Positions 41,269 through 50,225 of a stretch of 54,751 bases of DNA are shown piece by piece. Below the pieces are notes generated by a model. It was given only the letters and a program-made list of their open reading frames with translations, was not told where the DNA came from and made no database searches. The translations under genes and the position numbers were made by a program. The stretch is from CAYFUF01 sp964346245 (lineage in GTDB: Bacteria > Bacillota > Clostridia > Tissierellales > Peptoniphilaceae): NCBI GenBank assembly GCA_964346245.1, contig CAYFUF010000007.1, positions 1 through 54,751 on the forward strand, written 5' to 3'. Each line of letters opens with the position of its first letter. Position 1 is the first letter of the stretch.

Positions 41269-43917
41269 ATGAGGTGGAAAACCTTAGATTATGAAAAATT
41301 GACACCAATGATGCAGCACTACATTTCTATCAAAAGGAAACATCCTGATTGCATTATCATGTACCGTCTTGGTGACTTTTATGAGATGTTTTTCGATGAT
41401 GCTGAAACAGCAGCGAGAATCTTGGAACTTGCTTTGACACAAAGGGACTGTGGACTAGAGGAAAGGGCCTCTATGTGTGGGGTCCCTCATCATGTGGTTG
41501 AGACATATATTTCTCGTTTAGTTACTGCTGGGCAGAAAGTAGCCGTGGTAGACCAGATGGAAAATCCTGCTGAAGCTAAGGGGCTGGTCAAAAGGTCGGT
41601 GACGCGAATCATCACGCCTGGAACCCTAACGGATACGGATTCGCTCAATCAACGCGAGAATAATTATCTGCTTGCGGTGTATGTGCATGGCCATAGAATG
41701 GGCCTTGCCTATACAGACATCTCTACAGGAGAGATTTCAGCAACACAAATCAAAGAGGTTCCCTCAGTGGAAACAAGTATCCTGGATTGGTTGACGAGTT
41801 TGAGACCCTCCGAGCTGCTATTTGTTAGTGACGAGGACCTTGTGCAAAAGAGTTTTTTGGATGACGTTCCTGAACAAAATGTCATCGACCTATCCTACGT
41901 GGAAAGGGAGGGGATATTCTTAACGCGCCTTAATCCCATTGCTTATGACAATAAGAATGTAGAGACGATTCTTAATAAGTATATTCAGAAGAAGAATCGC
42001 AAGGCAATGGATAAGCACCTTCTTGCTAGTATTGCCTTAGCGACCCTGCTTGACTATATTTATAGCTTCCAGGATAAAAAGTTGGACCACCTCAATGAAG
42101 TCAGGTGGCTCAATCCCACAAAAGTTTTGAAAATGAATGCCTCCACTAGAGAGAATTTAGAGCTGCATTATAATATCAATACGAGATCAAAAAAGAACTC
42201 TCTGCTTGGCGTGCTCAATCAGACACAAACGGCTATGGGGTCAAGACTATTGAGTAAATGGTTGGAATTTCCGCTGGTCGACGTTAACGAAATTGAAGAG
42301 CGATTAGATATCGTTGAATACTATTACAACAACCTTTTATTTGAAACGAAGGTTGCCGAGAGCCTGGGCAAGATATATGACTTGGAGAGATTGCTGAGCA
42401 AGTTTTCTTATAATCGTGGTAATGCTAGAGACATGCTCTCTTTAAGCCTATCACTAAAGCCTCTACCACAATTGAAGAAGCTCTTAATAGAGACGAATTT
42501 GCCACTCCTACAAGCCCTTGGTCAAGAATTAGATCCTATAGAAGATGTCGCTCTTGCGATTGATAAAGCAATTGAAGAAGATCCACCATTGACGTTAACT
42601 GAAGGTGGACTAATTAAGAACGGGTTTGATGAAAAGCTCGATGATATCCGCCACGCTTCGGACCGGGCAAGAGAAAGACTGCTGAGCTATGAAATCGAGG
42701 AACAAGAGCGCACTGGAATCAAGAATTTACGGGTTGTCTTTAAGAAGAACATGGGTTATTTCATCGAGATTACCAACTCCAACTTATCTAAAGTTCCTGA
42801 AGATTACCGGAGGAGGCAAACATTAAAGAATGCGGAGCGCTTCCTCACCGATGAATTAGAAGAACAAACAAGGATTATATTGGGCAGTGAACAGGCCATC
42901 TTCGATTATGAGTACGCTGTTTTCCAGGAGTTAAGGACCTATATTGGGGAGCAGACGGTCCGCATTCAAACTACAGCAGAGACCGTTGCCCGCTTGGACG
43001 CACTCCTATCCTTTGCTAGAGTTGCTAAGAAAAACCATTATACTAGACCTTCTTTTCATCAATCAGATGAGATCGACATTAAGAATGGTCGCCATCCTGT
43101 TATTGAACAGACCTCTTCCCAGTTTATTGGTAATGATCTAAGCATTGGAAATGAGGGGAATCTGGTTCATATCATTACCGGTCCAAATATGGCTGGTAAG
43201 TCAACCTACATGAGGCAGAATGCGTTGATCGTCCTTATGGCCCAAGTCGGTAGCTTCGTACCTGCTGACTCTTGTCACCTACCAATAACAGATCAGATAT
43301 TTACGCGTATTGGCGCTATGGATAATCTAGCTAGTGGCGACTCCACCTTTATGGTGGAGATGAAGGAGATGGCAAACATTCTTCAAGATGCGACTGAAAG
43401 AAGTTTTTTAATACTTGATGAAGTAGGGCGGGGGACGAGCACGAATGATGGTTTATCCATTGCCTATGCTATTGTTGAGTATTTGATAAAAGTGACTAGA
43501 GCGAAGACGCTCTTTGCAACACACTACCATGAATTAACTGTCTTAAGTGATCATTATGGGGAAATCAAAAATAAGAAAGTTGATATTGAAGAGCAAGGTG
43601 GTAACCTTCTGTTCTTACGCAAGGTAGTTGATGGAAAAGCTGATAAGAGCTATGGAATCGAAGTGGCACGCCTATCGGGGCTGCCTCAAGAGGTTTTACA
43701 ACGAGCCAATTTTCTCCTCACTACTATTGATGCGGGCAACGAACTCAACGCATTATCAGATTTGCCTGAGCAGACACAACTCAGGAATGACTTTTTATCC
43801 TTTGAGAAGGATAGCATTATAAAAGATTTACAAGATATCAAAATCGAGGAGCTTAGCCCTATAGAAGCATTGAATCTCCTCAATCAATTTGTCTTGCGCA
43901 GTCAAGATGTGGATTAA
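41269..43917 (+). CDS. mutS: DNA mismatch repair protein MutS
   Basis: MutS recognises mispairs and small loops. The 882-residue protein has the mismatch-contacting motif YRLGDFYEMFFDDA (Phe and Glu of the F-x-E), connector and lever domains, and the ABC-type ATPase with Walker A GPNMAGKSTYMRQ, LDEVGRGTSTNDG and FATHYHEL. The start is ATG 41269; a GTG three bases before it is in the same frame. The ribosome site is AAGGAG. mutL follows by ten bases. Confidence 0.97.
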   Translation: MRWKTLDYEKLTPMMQHYISIKRKHPDCIIMYRLGDFYEMFFDDAETAARILELALTQRDCGLEERASMCGVPHHVVETYISRLVTAGQKVAVVDQMENPAEAKGLVKRSVTRIITPGTLTDTDSLNQRENNYLLAVYVHGHRMGLAYTDISTGEISATQIKEVPSVETSILDWLTSLRPSELLFVSDEDLVQKSFLDDVPEQNVIDLSYVEREGIFLTRLNPIAYDNKNVETILNKYIQKKNRKAMDKHLLASIALATLLDYIYSFQDKKLDHLNEVRWLNPTKVLKMNASTRENLELHYNINTRSKKNSLLGVLNQTQTAMGSRLLSKWLEFPLVDVNEIEERLDIVEYYYNNLLFETKVAESLGKIYDLERLLSKFSYNRGNARDMLSLSLSLKPLPQLKKLLIETNLPLLQALGQELDPIEDVALAIDKAIEEDPPLTLTEGGLIKNGFDEKLDDIRHASDRARERLLSYEIEEQERTGIKNLRVVFKKNMGYFIEITNSNLSKVPEDYRRRQTLKNAERFLTDELEEQTRIILGSEQAIFDYEYAVFQELRTYIGEQTVRIQTTAETVARLDALLSFARVAKKNHYTRPSFHQSDEIDIKNGRHPVIEQTSSQFIGNDLSIGNEGNLVHIITGPNMAGKSTYMRQNALIVLMAQVGSFVPADSCHLPITDQIFTRIGAMDNLASGDSTFMVEMKEMANILQDATERSFLILDEVGRGTSTNDGLSIAYAIVEYLIKVTRAKTLFATHYHELTVLSDHYGEIKNKKVDIEEQGGNLLFLRKVVDGKADKSYGIEVARLSGLPQEVLQRANFLLTTIDAGNELNALSDLPEQTQLRNDFLSFEKDSIIKDLQDIKIEELSPIEALNLLNQFVLRSQDVD

Positions 43918-43927
43918 GTTGGTGATT

Positions 43928-45847
43928 ATGATACAAGTATTGTCAAACGAAACGATTCAAAAGATAGCCGCTGGAGAAGTCATCGAAAGACCTGTTTCCG
44001 TTGTTAAGGAATTAGTTGAAAACGCAATTGATGCCGGAGCCGATTCCATTATTGTAGAAATTCGTAAGGGCGGGAAAGAGTACATTCAGGTTCAAGATAA
44101 TGGTAGTGGCATCGAAAAGTCTGATTTCCAGAAAGCCTTTGAGCGACATGCCACATCCAAAATCACAGATTTTGATGATCTTTATCGTATCCATTCCTTA
44201 GGCTTTCGAGGAGAGGCTCTAGCTAGTATCGTATCCGTTGCCCGCGTGACTGCTAGATCGAAGACAGAAGATGAATTAACAGGCAGTCAACTTCAATATG
44301 AAGATGCTCGATTGATTAGTCAAGAGCCGATTGCTATGTCAAGGGGCACCGAGATGGTTATCGAAGATCTTTTTTATAATGTGCCTGTACGAAAGAAGTT
44401 CCTCAAGACAGACCAAGCTGAAGGTAATCAAATAACGAGCTTACTCTATAGCTTAGCTGTGGGTAATCCAGATATATCTATCCAATTTGTTAAAGATGAT
44501 AGAAATATCTTCCAGACGAATAAGGATAACAGTTTTGAAGAGAACCTGATGGTCCTCTTCGGATTGAGTTATTTTGAGCGTTTGAAGTCGTTGGATAGCG
44601 AAAGCGATAGCTTTAGGCTGCATGGCAGCATTGGCGATAACAACTTCTTTAGAGCTAATCGACAGATGCAGTTTCTTTATGTCAACGGTCGTTATGTTGA
44701 ACATGAGGAGATTCGAAAGATTATTGAAGACCAATATAAAGCGGTTATCCCAAACGGTCGTTTTCCAGCCTACCAGCTCTTTATAGAAACGGATCCTAGC
44801 AATATTGATATCAATATTCACCCTAATAAGCAGAAGATCAATTTCTTTGAGTTCGATGAACTAGCTGAACTAGTAGAACATGCGATTCGTGACACTTTAT
44901 TTGCCCGTCCGACTATGGCTAAAATAGATAATATGCAGGAGAAAAAAACGGGTACTACAATCTTTCAAGACCTATCCTCTGACGATGCCTACAACAAAAT
45001 TCTAGAGGCTTATCAGTGGAGTCCTTCAACAAAAATGGATTTGCTGAGGGAAAGTGCACAGGAGGAAGAGCAATCGAACAGTACTAACCACCAAGTTCCT
45101 AGCGCTGACCTAACTGAAGATTCATACATCAATAATATAGAAATCACGGAAATTGAGGAAACGGATAGAGCTTTTGACGACTCTATGCTAGATTTGGAAA
45201 CGGTCGATGAAGAATCCAAACAGGAAGAGTTTAACGATCTGCTAGAGGAGGAAACTATCCTCCCAGCTTGGCATAAACTCCAACTTAAGGGCACAGTCTT
45301 TAGGACTTATATATTATTGGAAAATCCTTCCAATGGTGAATTAATCTTTATGGACCAACATGCTGCCCACGAACGGATTAATTATGAAAAATTCATTAGC
45401 CAATTCAATAACAAAGAAATTGTCAGTCAGGTTTTAGCTCATCCTGACCACCTTAAATTAACAGAGTTACAGAGCCAAGAGGCAAAGGCAAAAACAAGCC
45501 TACTAGAGGAAATGGGCTTCTCTTTTTCGTTCCTAGGCGACAGAGATTTAGTCGTTCGGGAAGTGCCTGTCTTCTTTCATCAACCGGAATTGGAGGACAC
45601 CTTCCTTGCCCTCCTCGATACTGATATCTCTACGCTAAACTCTATGGAAGAGACGGTCCATAAGTTGGCGACCAAAGCCTGCAAAGCGTCTGTCAAACAA
45701 GGCGATGTTTTATCTAGCAATGAAATCGAAGCGCTCTATCATGAACTGAGCAGGTGTGAGTATCCCTTGACTTGCCCACATGGACGTCCAACCTTAATTA
45801 GCGTGACCAAGAAAGATTTGGAGAAGCTGTTTTACCGCATTAAGTAA
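43928..45847 (+). CDS. mutL: DNA mismatch repair protein MutL (endonuclease type)
   Basis: The 639-residue MutL starts with IQVLSNETIQKIAAGEV and has the GHKL ATPase motifs NAIDAG, QDNGSGI and GFRGEALASI. After an acidic linker, the C-terminal domain contains DQHAAHERINYE, the DQHA-x2-E-x4-E metal site of nicking MutL proteins, plus ACKASVK and CPHGRP. So strand discrimination probably does not need a MutH. ATG 43928 is chosen because it gives the conserved N-terminus; the ribosome site is weak, which suggests coupling to mutS, whose stop lies ten bases upstream. Confidence 0.95.
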   Translation: MIQVLSNETIQKIAAGEVIERPVSVVKELVENAIDAGADSIIVEIRKGGKEYIQVQDNGSGIEKSDFQKAFERHATSKITDFDDLYRIHSLGFRGEALASIVSVARVTARSKTEDELTGSQLQYEDARLISQEPIAMSRGTEMVIEDLFYNVPVRKKFLKTDQAEGNQITSLLYSLAVGNPDISIQFVKDDRNIFQTNKDNSFEENLMVLFGLSYFERLKSLDSESDSFRLHGSIGDNNFFRANRQMQFLYVNGRYVEHEEIRKIIEDQYKAVIPNGRFPAYQLFIETDPSNIDINIHPNKQKINFFEFDELAELVEHAIRDTLFARPTMAKIDNMQEKKTGTTIFQDLSSDDAYNKILEAYQWSPSTKMDLLRESAQEEEQSNSTNHQVPSADLTEDSYINNIEITEIEETDRAFDDSMLDLETVDEESKQEEFNDLLEEETILPAWHKLQLKGTVFRTYILLENPSNGELIFMDQHAAHERINYEKFISQFNNKEIVSQVLAHPDHLKLTELQSQEAKAKTSLLEEMGFSFSFLGDRDLVVREVPVFFHQPELEDTFLALLDTDISTLNSMEETVHKLATKACKASVKQGDVLSSNEIEALYHELSRCEYPLTCPHGRPTLISVTKKDLEKLFYRIK

Positions 45848-45857
45848 AGGAGTAGTA

Positions 45858-46796
45858 ATGACAATAAAGCAGAAGTTAATTTTTATTGCAGGTCCTACCG
45901 GTGTGGGGAAGACTGAGCTCAGCTTGCAATTAGCAGAAGCTTTTGATGGTGAGATAATCTCTATGGACTCAATGCAAATATATAAGGGGATGGATATTGG
46001 CACAGCTAAAGCAAGCATAGAAGAACAGGAAAGAGTGCCCCACTACCTGATTGATATTGTAGAAGCAGGAGACCGTTTTACCGTGCAAGATTATCAACAA
46101 CTTGCGCAAGAAAGAATTCGAGATATCAGCAGTCGTAAAAAGCCGGTTTTCTTCGTCGGTGGCACGGGCTTATATATGGATGCAATCGTCAAGGATTATT
46201 CTTTTGCAGAAGTTGATCGAAGTATAGATTTTAGAGATGAATTAGAAGCTCTCTATGAGACAGACCAGGGAGTGAGCCTCTACAAGAAGCTACAAGAGAT
46301 AGATCCACAGATTGCAAAACAGCTGACGCCAAGTGATAAGAAAAAGATAATCCGAGCGCTAGAAGTATATGAGAAAACGGGTTTATCTCTATCCCAGCAC
46401 AAGGCTGATGATGAGAAGGCATCTCCTTACGATAGTCTAATCTTCATCTTGAATCGTCCTAGGGAAGAGCTATATGAGCGTATCGATAAACGAGTGCTCG
46501 AGATGGTTAATGGGGGACTGGTTGAGGAGAATGAAATGCTTTATCAAATGGAACTTCCCCAATCTAGCCAAGCAATGCAAGCCATTGGTTACCGAGAGAT
46601 GATTTATTATCTAAAAGGTTGGATGACTAAGGAAGAAGCAATCAGGCTCTTGCAACAAAACACCAGAAATTATGCGAAAAGACAACTCACCTGGTTTCGA
46701 AAGACTGAGGGAGCAAATTGGATCGATTTAACAGATGGTAAGGAAGATGTCTTTCTTCAAATGAAAGAAAGAATATCCTCCTTTTTGAAAGGATAA
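45858..46796 (+). CDS. miaA: tRNA dimethylallyltransferase MiaA
   Basis: MiaA transfers a dimethylallyl group from DMAPP to A37 of tRNAs reading UNN codons. The 312-residue protein has P-loop GPTGVGKTE (12-20), DSMQIYKGMDIGTAK, FVGGTGLYMDAI, and the C-terminal QAIGYREMIYYLKG and RNYAKRQLTWFRK motifs. Its product is the substrate of MiaB encoded upstream, and its DMAPP comes from IspH, encoded in the preceding unit. AAAGGAG precedes the start. Confidence 0.96.
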   Translation: MTIKQKLIFIAGPTGVGKTELSLQLAEAFDGEIISMDSMQIYKGMDIGTAKASIEEQERVPHYLIDIVEAGDRFTVQDYQQLAQERIRDISSRKKPVFFVGGTGLYMDAIVKDYSFAEVDRSIDFRDELEALYETDQGVSLYKKLQEIDPQIAKQLTPSDKKKIIRALEVYEKTGLSLSQHKADDEKASPYDSLIFILNRPREELYERIDKRVLEMVNGGLVEENEMLYQMELPQSSQAMQAIGYREMIYYLKGWMTKEEAIRLLQQNTRNYAKRQLTWFRKTEGANWIDLTDGKEDVFLQMKERISSFLKG

Positions 46797-46799
46797 AGA

Positions 46800-48074
46800 A
46801 TGTCCCTAGAAAGTCAAAAAATCTATAGCGAGCTGTTTCAGATTCCTTTGCAAACGGTTGAACAGGTAAGCAGATGGGAAGAAGACTTAAGAGAAAAATT
46901 TGTACAGCTACAACATATCAGAGAAACCAATCAGCTAAAGGTATTACATGCCTTCCAAGAGTCGGGACTAGGGCAGGCAGATTTCTTTTCTGCTACCGGT
47001 TACGGTTACGGCGATACTGGTCGAGAGAAGACGGAGGATATCTATCGCCGTTACTTCAAGGCCGAGGATGCTATTGTTCGGCCCTCTATCAGTTCAGGAA
47101 CCCATGCCCTATCAACAGTACTATTTGCCTTATTAAAAGCGGGAGATAGGCTCCTGTGTGCTACAGGAGATCCTTATGATACTCTTCTAGAAGTAATCGG
47201 TGCTCGAGGCGATGAGCTTGGCACACTTATGGAGAAGGGGGTAGGTTATAGTGCAGTAGCCCTATGTGATGATGGCTCTATAGACTATGAAGCCCTAGAG
47301 ATTGCTTTAAAAACTCCAGTTCGAGTGGTCGAATTACAAAGATCTACAGGCTATAGTTCTCGAAGAGCTTTTACCGTAGATGAACTAGGTGAAGCTATCC
47401 GTTTCATAAAAAACAAGCAACCAGAAGCCATTATCATGGTGGACAATTGCTATGGTGAATTCACCGAGACGAAGGAACCTATTGAAGTTGGCGCGGATAT
47501 CATCGCTGGATCTTTAATTAAGAATCCCGGTGGTGGCATTGCTGTCGCAGGGGGTTATATCTGTGGTAGGAAAAACCTAGTGCTCAGATGCATTAATCAT
47601 TTGACGGCTCCTGGCTTAGGGAAAGAAACAGGCCTTACTTTTGGCACAACTCGAACAACCCTACAAGGTTTCTTTCTCGCCCCCCATATAACCATGGAGG
47701 CCTTAAAAGGTGCTCTACTATTTGCTAAGGCTTACGATGCTTTAGGCTACACGATTGCGCCGAAAGTCACTGATGCTAGGTCAGATATCATACAATCGAT
47801 CGAGCTAGGGGATCCAGATAAGGTTATAGCTTTCTGCCGAGCTGTCCAAAAAGCAGCTAATGTTGGCTCCACCGTTACCCCTTATCCCTGGGACATGCCA
47901 GGTTATACTGATCAAGTTATCATGGCCTCCGGTGGCTTCATCGATGGGTCTTCTATCGAAGTGAGCGCAGACGGTCCTCTCCGTGAACCATTTACGGTCT
48001 ATTATCAAGGCGGCTTAGTTTATGAACAAGCAAAACTAGCTTGTATGCTGACTTTACAAGCACTCAACCACTGA
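46800..48074 (+). CDS. Methionine gamma-lyase-like PLP enzyme (YnbB family)
   Basis: The 424-residue fold-type I PLP protein belongs to the YnbB / 'aluminium resistance' branch of Cys/Met metabolism enzymes. Family signatures are FSATGYGYGDTGREKTE, SSGTHALSTVLFALL, VDNCYGEF, the PLP lysine in GSLIKNPGGGIAVAGGY, and YPWDMPGYTDQVIMASGGF. Members are uncharacterised at the level of reaction; lyase or desulfhydrase activity is inferred. It follows miaA by three bases. In many Bacillota it is followed by lexA; here an SOS-controlled gene follows. Its stop codon lies inside the terminator stem. Confidence 0.9.
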   Translation: MSLESQKIYSELFQIPLQTVEQVSRWEEDLREKFVQLQHIRETNQLKVLHAFQESGLGQADFFSATGYGYGDTGREKTEDIYRRYFKAEDAIVRPSISSGTHALSTVLFALLKAGDRLLCATGDPYDTLLEVIGARGDELGTLMEKGVGYSAVALCDDGSIDYEALEIALKTPVRVVELQRSTGYSSRRAFTVDELGEAIRFIKNKQPEAIIMVDNCYGEFTETKEPIEVGADIIAGSLIKNPGGGIAVAGGYICGRKNLVLRCINHLTAPGLGKETGLTFGTTRTTLQGFFLAPHITMEALKGALLFAKAYDALGYTIAPKVTDARSDIIQSIELGDPDKVIAFCRAVQKAANVGSTVTPYPWDMPGYTDQVIMASGGFIDGSSIEVSADGPLREPFTVYYQGGLVYEQAKLACMLTLQALNH

Positions 48075-48093
48075 TTATTTCAGTGGTTTTTTT
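48066..48093 (+). terminator. Terminator overlapping the stop of the YnbB-like gene
   Basis: AACCACTGA (48066-48074) pairs perfectly with TCAGTGGTT (48080-48088), with a five-base loop and a run of seven T residues. The TGA stop codon at 48072-48074 forms part of the stem. Confidence 0.92.
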
Positions 48094-48106
48094 CTTTAAA
48101 AAAAGC

Positions 48107-48135
48107 TTGACCACGAACAAATGTTCCTGTATACT
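48107..48135 (+). promoter_or_regulatory. SOS-controlled promoter of the yneA-like gene
   Basis: -35 TTGACC (48107-48112) and -10 TATACT (48130-48135) with a 17-base spacer. A LexA box fills most of the spacer and a second lies just after the -10, so repressor would block the polymerase directly. Confidence 0.88.
48114..48127 (+). promoter_or_regulatory. LexA (DinR) box 1
   Basis: CGAAC-AAAT-GTTCC matches the Gram-positive SOS box CGAAC-N4-GTTCG in nine of ten defined positions. It lies between -35 and -10. Confidence 0.88.
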
Positions 48136-48145
48136 TAAATCATAA

Positions 48146-48159
48146 AGAACATTTGTTCG
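48146..48159 (+). promoter_or_regulatory. LexA (DinR) box 2
   Basis: AGAAC-ATTT-GTTCG matches nine of ten defined positions of the SOS box. It lies between the -10 and the ribosome site. The two boxes are 32 bases apart centre to centre, about three helical turns, so two repressor dimers could sit on one face. Confidence 0.88.
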
Positions 48160-48173
48160 CAAAGGAGCTTATC

Positions 48174-48491
48174 ATGACAAGAATAAGAATTATCAACCCT
48201 AAGCGTTTCTATCGTTTTCTAGTGGTTTTTGGAATATTAATTGTGCTCATCACTTTCTCTCTACTCAATATTTTTACTAGGGAAGAGGTGTTTGGTGCAA
48301 GTGAACTAACTACCGTGGATACCTTTACAGTGACCGTTCACCGAGGAGATAGTATTTGGTCGATCGCTGAACCTTACGCTAAAGAAATGAGAATTGATAC
48401 AAGAGAACTTGTGAGACAAATATATGATTTAAATAATTTGGATTACATGACCGTTCACCCAGGTCAAACCCTCAAAATTCCAAATATTTAA
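48174..48491 (+). CDS. yneA: LysM-domain membrane protein, YneA-like SOS division inhibitor
   Basis: The 105-residue protein has a basic N-terminus, one membrane helix (about 12-34, FLVVFGILIVLITFSLL), a short spacer, and a C-terminal LysM domain (about 49-103; VHRGDSIWSIAEPYA, HPGQTLKIP). This is the layout of Bacillus YneA, which is induced by DNA damage, sits in the membrane with LysM outside, and delays septation. The two LexA boxes on its promoter strongly support the role. ATG 48174 is chosen behind AAAGGAG; an in-frame TTG at 48153 lies inside LexA box 2. lexA itself, which is beside yneA in Bacillus, is not in the window. Confidence 0.85.
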   Translation: MTRIRIINPKRFYRFLVVFGILIVLITFSLLNIFTREEVFGASELTTVDTFTVTVHRGDSIWSIAEPYAKEMRIDTRELVRQIYDLNNLDYMTVHPGQTLKIPNI

Positions 48492-48500
48492 TATAGAATG

Positions 48501-48532
48501 GAACCTGTTGCCCCCGTAACAGGCTCTTTTTT
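48501..48532 (+). terminator. Terminator after the yneA-like gene
   Basis: CCTGTT and AACAGG pair around an 8-base C-rich loop, with one mismatch further out, followed by CTC and six T residues. It isolates the SOS gene as a single-gene unit. Confidence 0.8.
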
Positions 48533-48574
48533 ATTGCATAAATAAAGAAATGATTTCCCTATAAGTGGCTTTAT

Positions 48575-48583
48575 TGGTATACT
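48575..48583 (+). promoter_or_regulatory. Extended -10 promoter of the nucleoside ABC transporter
   Basis: TGG-TATACT is a TGn-extended -10 element about 85 bases before the ATPase gene. No strong -35 is visible at 17 bases upstream. Confidence 0.55.
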
Positions 48584-48605
48584 TCTAGTAGATCAATGTG
48601 TCATT

Positions 48606-48621
48606 ATGCAAACGTTTTATT
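48606..48621 (+). promoter_or_regulatory. Candidate LacI-family operator
   Basis: ATGCAAACGTTTTATT has a perfect 8-bp palindrome AAACGTTT with a central CG, as in operators of the LacI family. It resembles the enteric PurR box closely and the CcpA cre site partly. It lies about 20 bases after the -10, where a repressor could act as a roadblock. The regulator is unknown. Confidence 0.4.
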
Positions 48622-48636
48622 TATCAAATAGCAATG

Positions 48637-48654
48637 ATTATCAACGATGATAAT
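48637..48654 (+). other. Perfect hairpin next to the ribosome site of the transporter ATPase gene
   Basis: ATTATCA and TGATAAT form a 7-bp stem with an ACGA loop. It ends two bases before AGGAGGGG. It may affect ribosome access, or be a protein-binding inverted repeat. Confidence 0.5.
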
Positions 48655-48668
48655 TAGGAGGGGACCGA

Positions 48669-50225
48669 ATGGAAAACGATAATGTTGTGATAGAAATGCG
48701 TAACATTACCAAGACCTTTCCAGGAGTGGTCGCAAACGAAAACGTCTCCTTCGCTCTTCATGAGGGCGAAATTCTAGCGTTATTAGGAGAGAATGGAGCA
48801 GGCAAGTCTACTTTGATGTCCATTCTGTTTGGCCTTTATGATGCTGATTCTGGAGAGATTTTTGTAAAGGGGAAAAAAGTAGACATTAATGACCCTAATG
48901 AAGCGACTCGCTATGGCATTGGTATGGTACACCAGCATTTCAAACTGGTTCAAAATTTCACCGTTCTAGAGAATGTTGTATTGGGGGCCGAGACAACAAA
49001 GCTTGGTGTTCTTCAAATGAAGGAAGCTAGGGAGGAAGTATTAGCTTTATCCAAGCGCTACAATTTTAATATTGACCCCGATGCACTGATTGAAGATATC
49101 AGTGTAGGTATGCAACAGAGAGTTGAAATCATTAAGATGCTCTATCGTGATAATGATATTCTTATCTTCGATGAACCAACTGCCGTACTGACACCACAGG
49201 AAATCACCGAGTTGCTCCAAATTATGCGCCAACTTGTTGCTGAGGGTAAATCAATTATTTTTATTACGCACAAGTTGGACGAAATTAAGCAGGTAGCAGA
49301 TACCGTAACTGTACTACGCAAAGGTAAATTGGTCGGTACTGTTAAGGTCGCTGATGTAGACGTTGAAGATATGAGTGAGCTCATGGTTGGCCGTAAAGTT
49401 GACTTGAATTTTGATTTGGGTGAACCAAACTTAGGAGAAACCGTGCTCCAAGTTAGAAACCTAACTATTGATCATCCAAAGGACGGACAAAAGGCTTTAA
49501 ACAATATTAGTTTCGACGTCAGACGTGGAGAAATAGTATGTATCGCTGGAATCGATGGGAACGGACAAAGCGAACTCGTTCAATCCTTAACTGGATTGAC
49601 CGATAACTATACTGGAACAATTCTTCTGCATGGGGAAGAGATTCAAGATAAATCTATACGCTATCGCAACACTCATGGCCTATCCCATATCCCAGAGGAC
49701 CGCCACAAACACGGCTTAATCCTAGACTACCGCTTGGATCAGAATATCGTCTTACAGAGTTACTTTGAGAACAATTTTCAAAACGGGGGTTTTATCGATT
49801 TCTCATCGGTAGAAGATTACGCTAATAATGTCATTACAAAATATGATGTCCGCGCTGGTAGAGGTAGTGAGACCATTGCAAGATCCATGTCTGGTGGTAA
49901 CCAACAAAAAGCGATTGTTGGTCGTGAAATGGAGAGGGACCATGATGTCCTTATTGCAGTTCAACCGACACGTGGACTGGATGTCGGTGCCATTGCATAT
50001 ATCCATAGTGAAATTATCCATGAACGAAATGAAGGTATTGGTGTCTTACTTGTATCTTTTGAGTTAAGTGAGGTCTTAGGCATTTCTGACCGTATTCTCG
50101 TCATGCACGATGGGGAAATTGTGGCAGAACTGAAACCTAAAGAAACAACTGAACAAGAGCTAGGTCTATATATGTCTGGCGCTAAACACCAGGAAGGAGT
50201 TCAAGATGCATACGAACAAGCATAA
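48669..50225 (+). CDS. Nucleoside ABC transporter, double ATP-binding protein (NupO/YufO-like)
   Basis: The 518-residue protein holds two ABC domains in tandem. The first has Walker A GENGAGKST (40-48), signature ISVGMQQR and Walker B LIFDEPTAVLTPQE. The second, from about residue 260, has a divergent Walker A GIDGNGQSE, signature MSGGNQQK and VQPTRGLDVGA, lacking the usual catalytic Glu. One good and one degenerate site is normal for the BMP-type and ribose-type importers. It overlaps the first permease by 20 bases. Together with the BMP lipoprotein downstream it should import purine nucleosides or deoxynucleosides. Confidence 0.93.
   Translation: MENDNVVIEMRNITKTFPGVVANENVSFALHEGEILALLGENGAGKSTLMSILFGLYDADSGEIFVKGKKVDINDPNEATRYGIGMVHQHFKLVQNFTVLENVVLGAETTKLGVLQMKEAREEVLALSKRYNFNIDPDALIEDISVGMQQRVEIIKMLYRDNDILIFDEPTAVLTPQEITELLQIMRQLVAEGKSIIFITHKLDEIKQVADTVTVLRKGKLVGTVKVADVDVEDMSELMVGRKVDLNFDLGEPNLGETVLQVRNLTIDHPKDGQKALNNISFDVRRGEIVCIAGIDGNGQSELVQSLTGLTDNYTGTILLHGEEIQDKSIRYRNTHGLSHIPEDRHKHGLILDYRLDQNIVLQSYFENNFQNGGFIDFSSVEDYANNVITKYDVRAGRGSETIARSMSGGNQQKAIVGREMERDHDVLIAVQPTRGLDVGAIAYIHSEIIHERNEGIGVLLVSFELSEVLGISDRILVMHDGEIVAELKPKETTEQELGLYMSGAKHQEGVQDAYEQA

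Noticed and set aside
48632..48656. Fur or PerR box near the transporter ATPase start
   Set aside because: The inverted repeat is ATTATCA-N4-TGATAAT, the reverse polarity of the Fur box TGATAAT-N-ATTATCA, and the spacing is different.
48534..48668. Purine riboswitch before the nucleoside transporter
   Set aside because: The conserved core of the guanine/adenine aptamer and its paired stems are not present, and the leader is too short.
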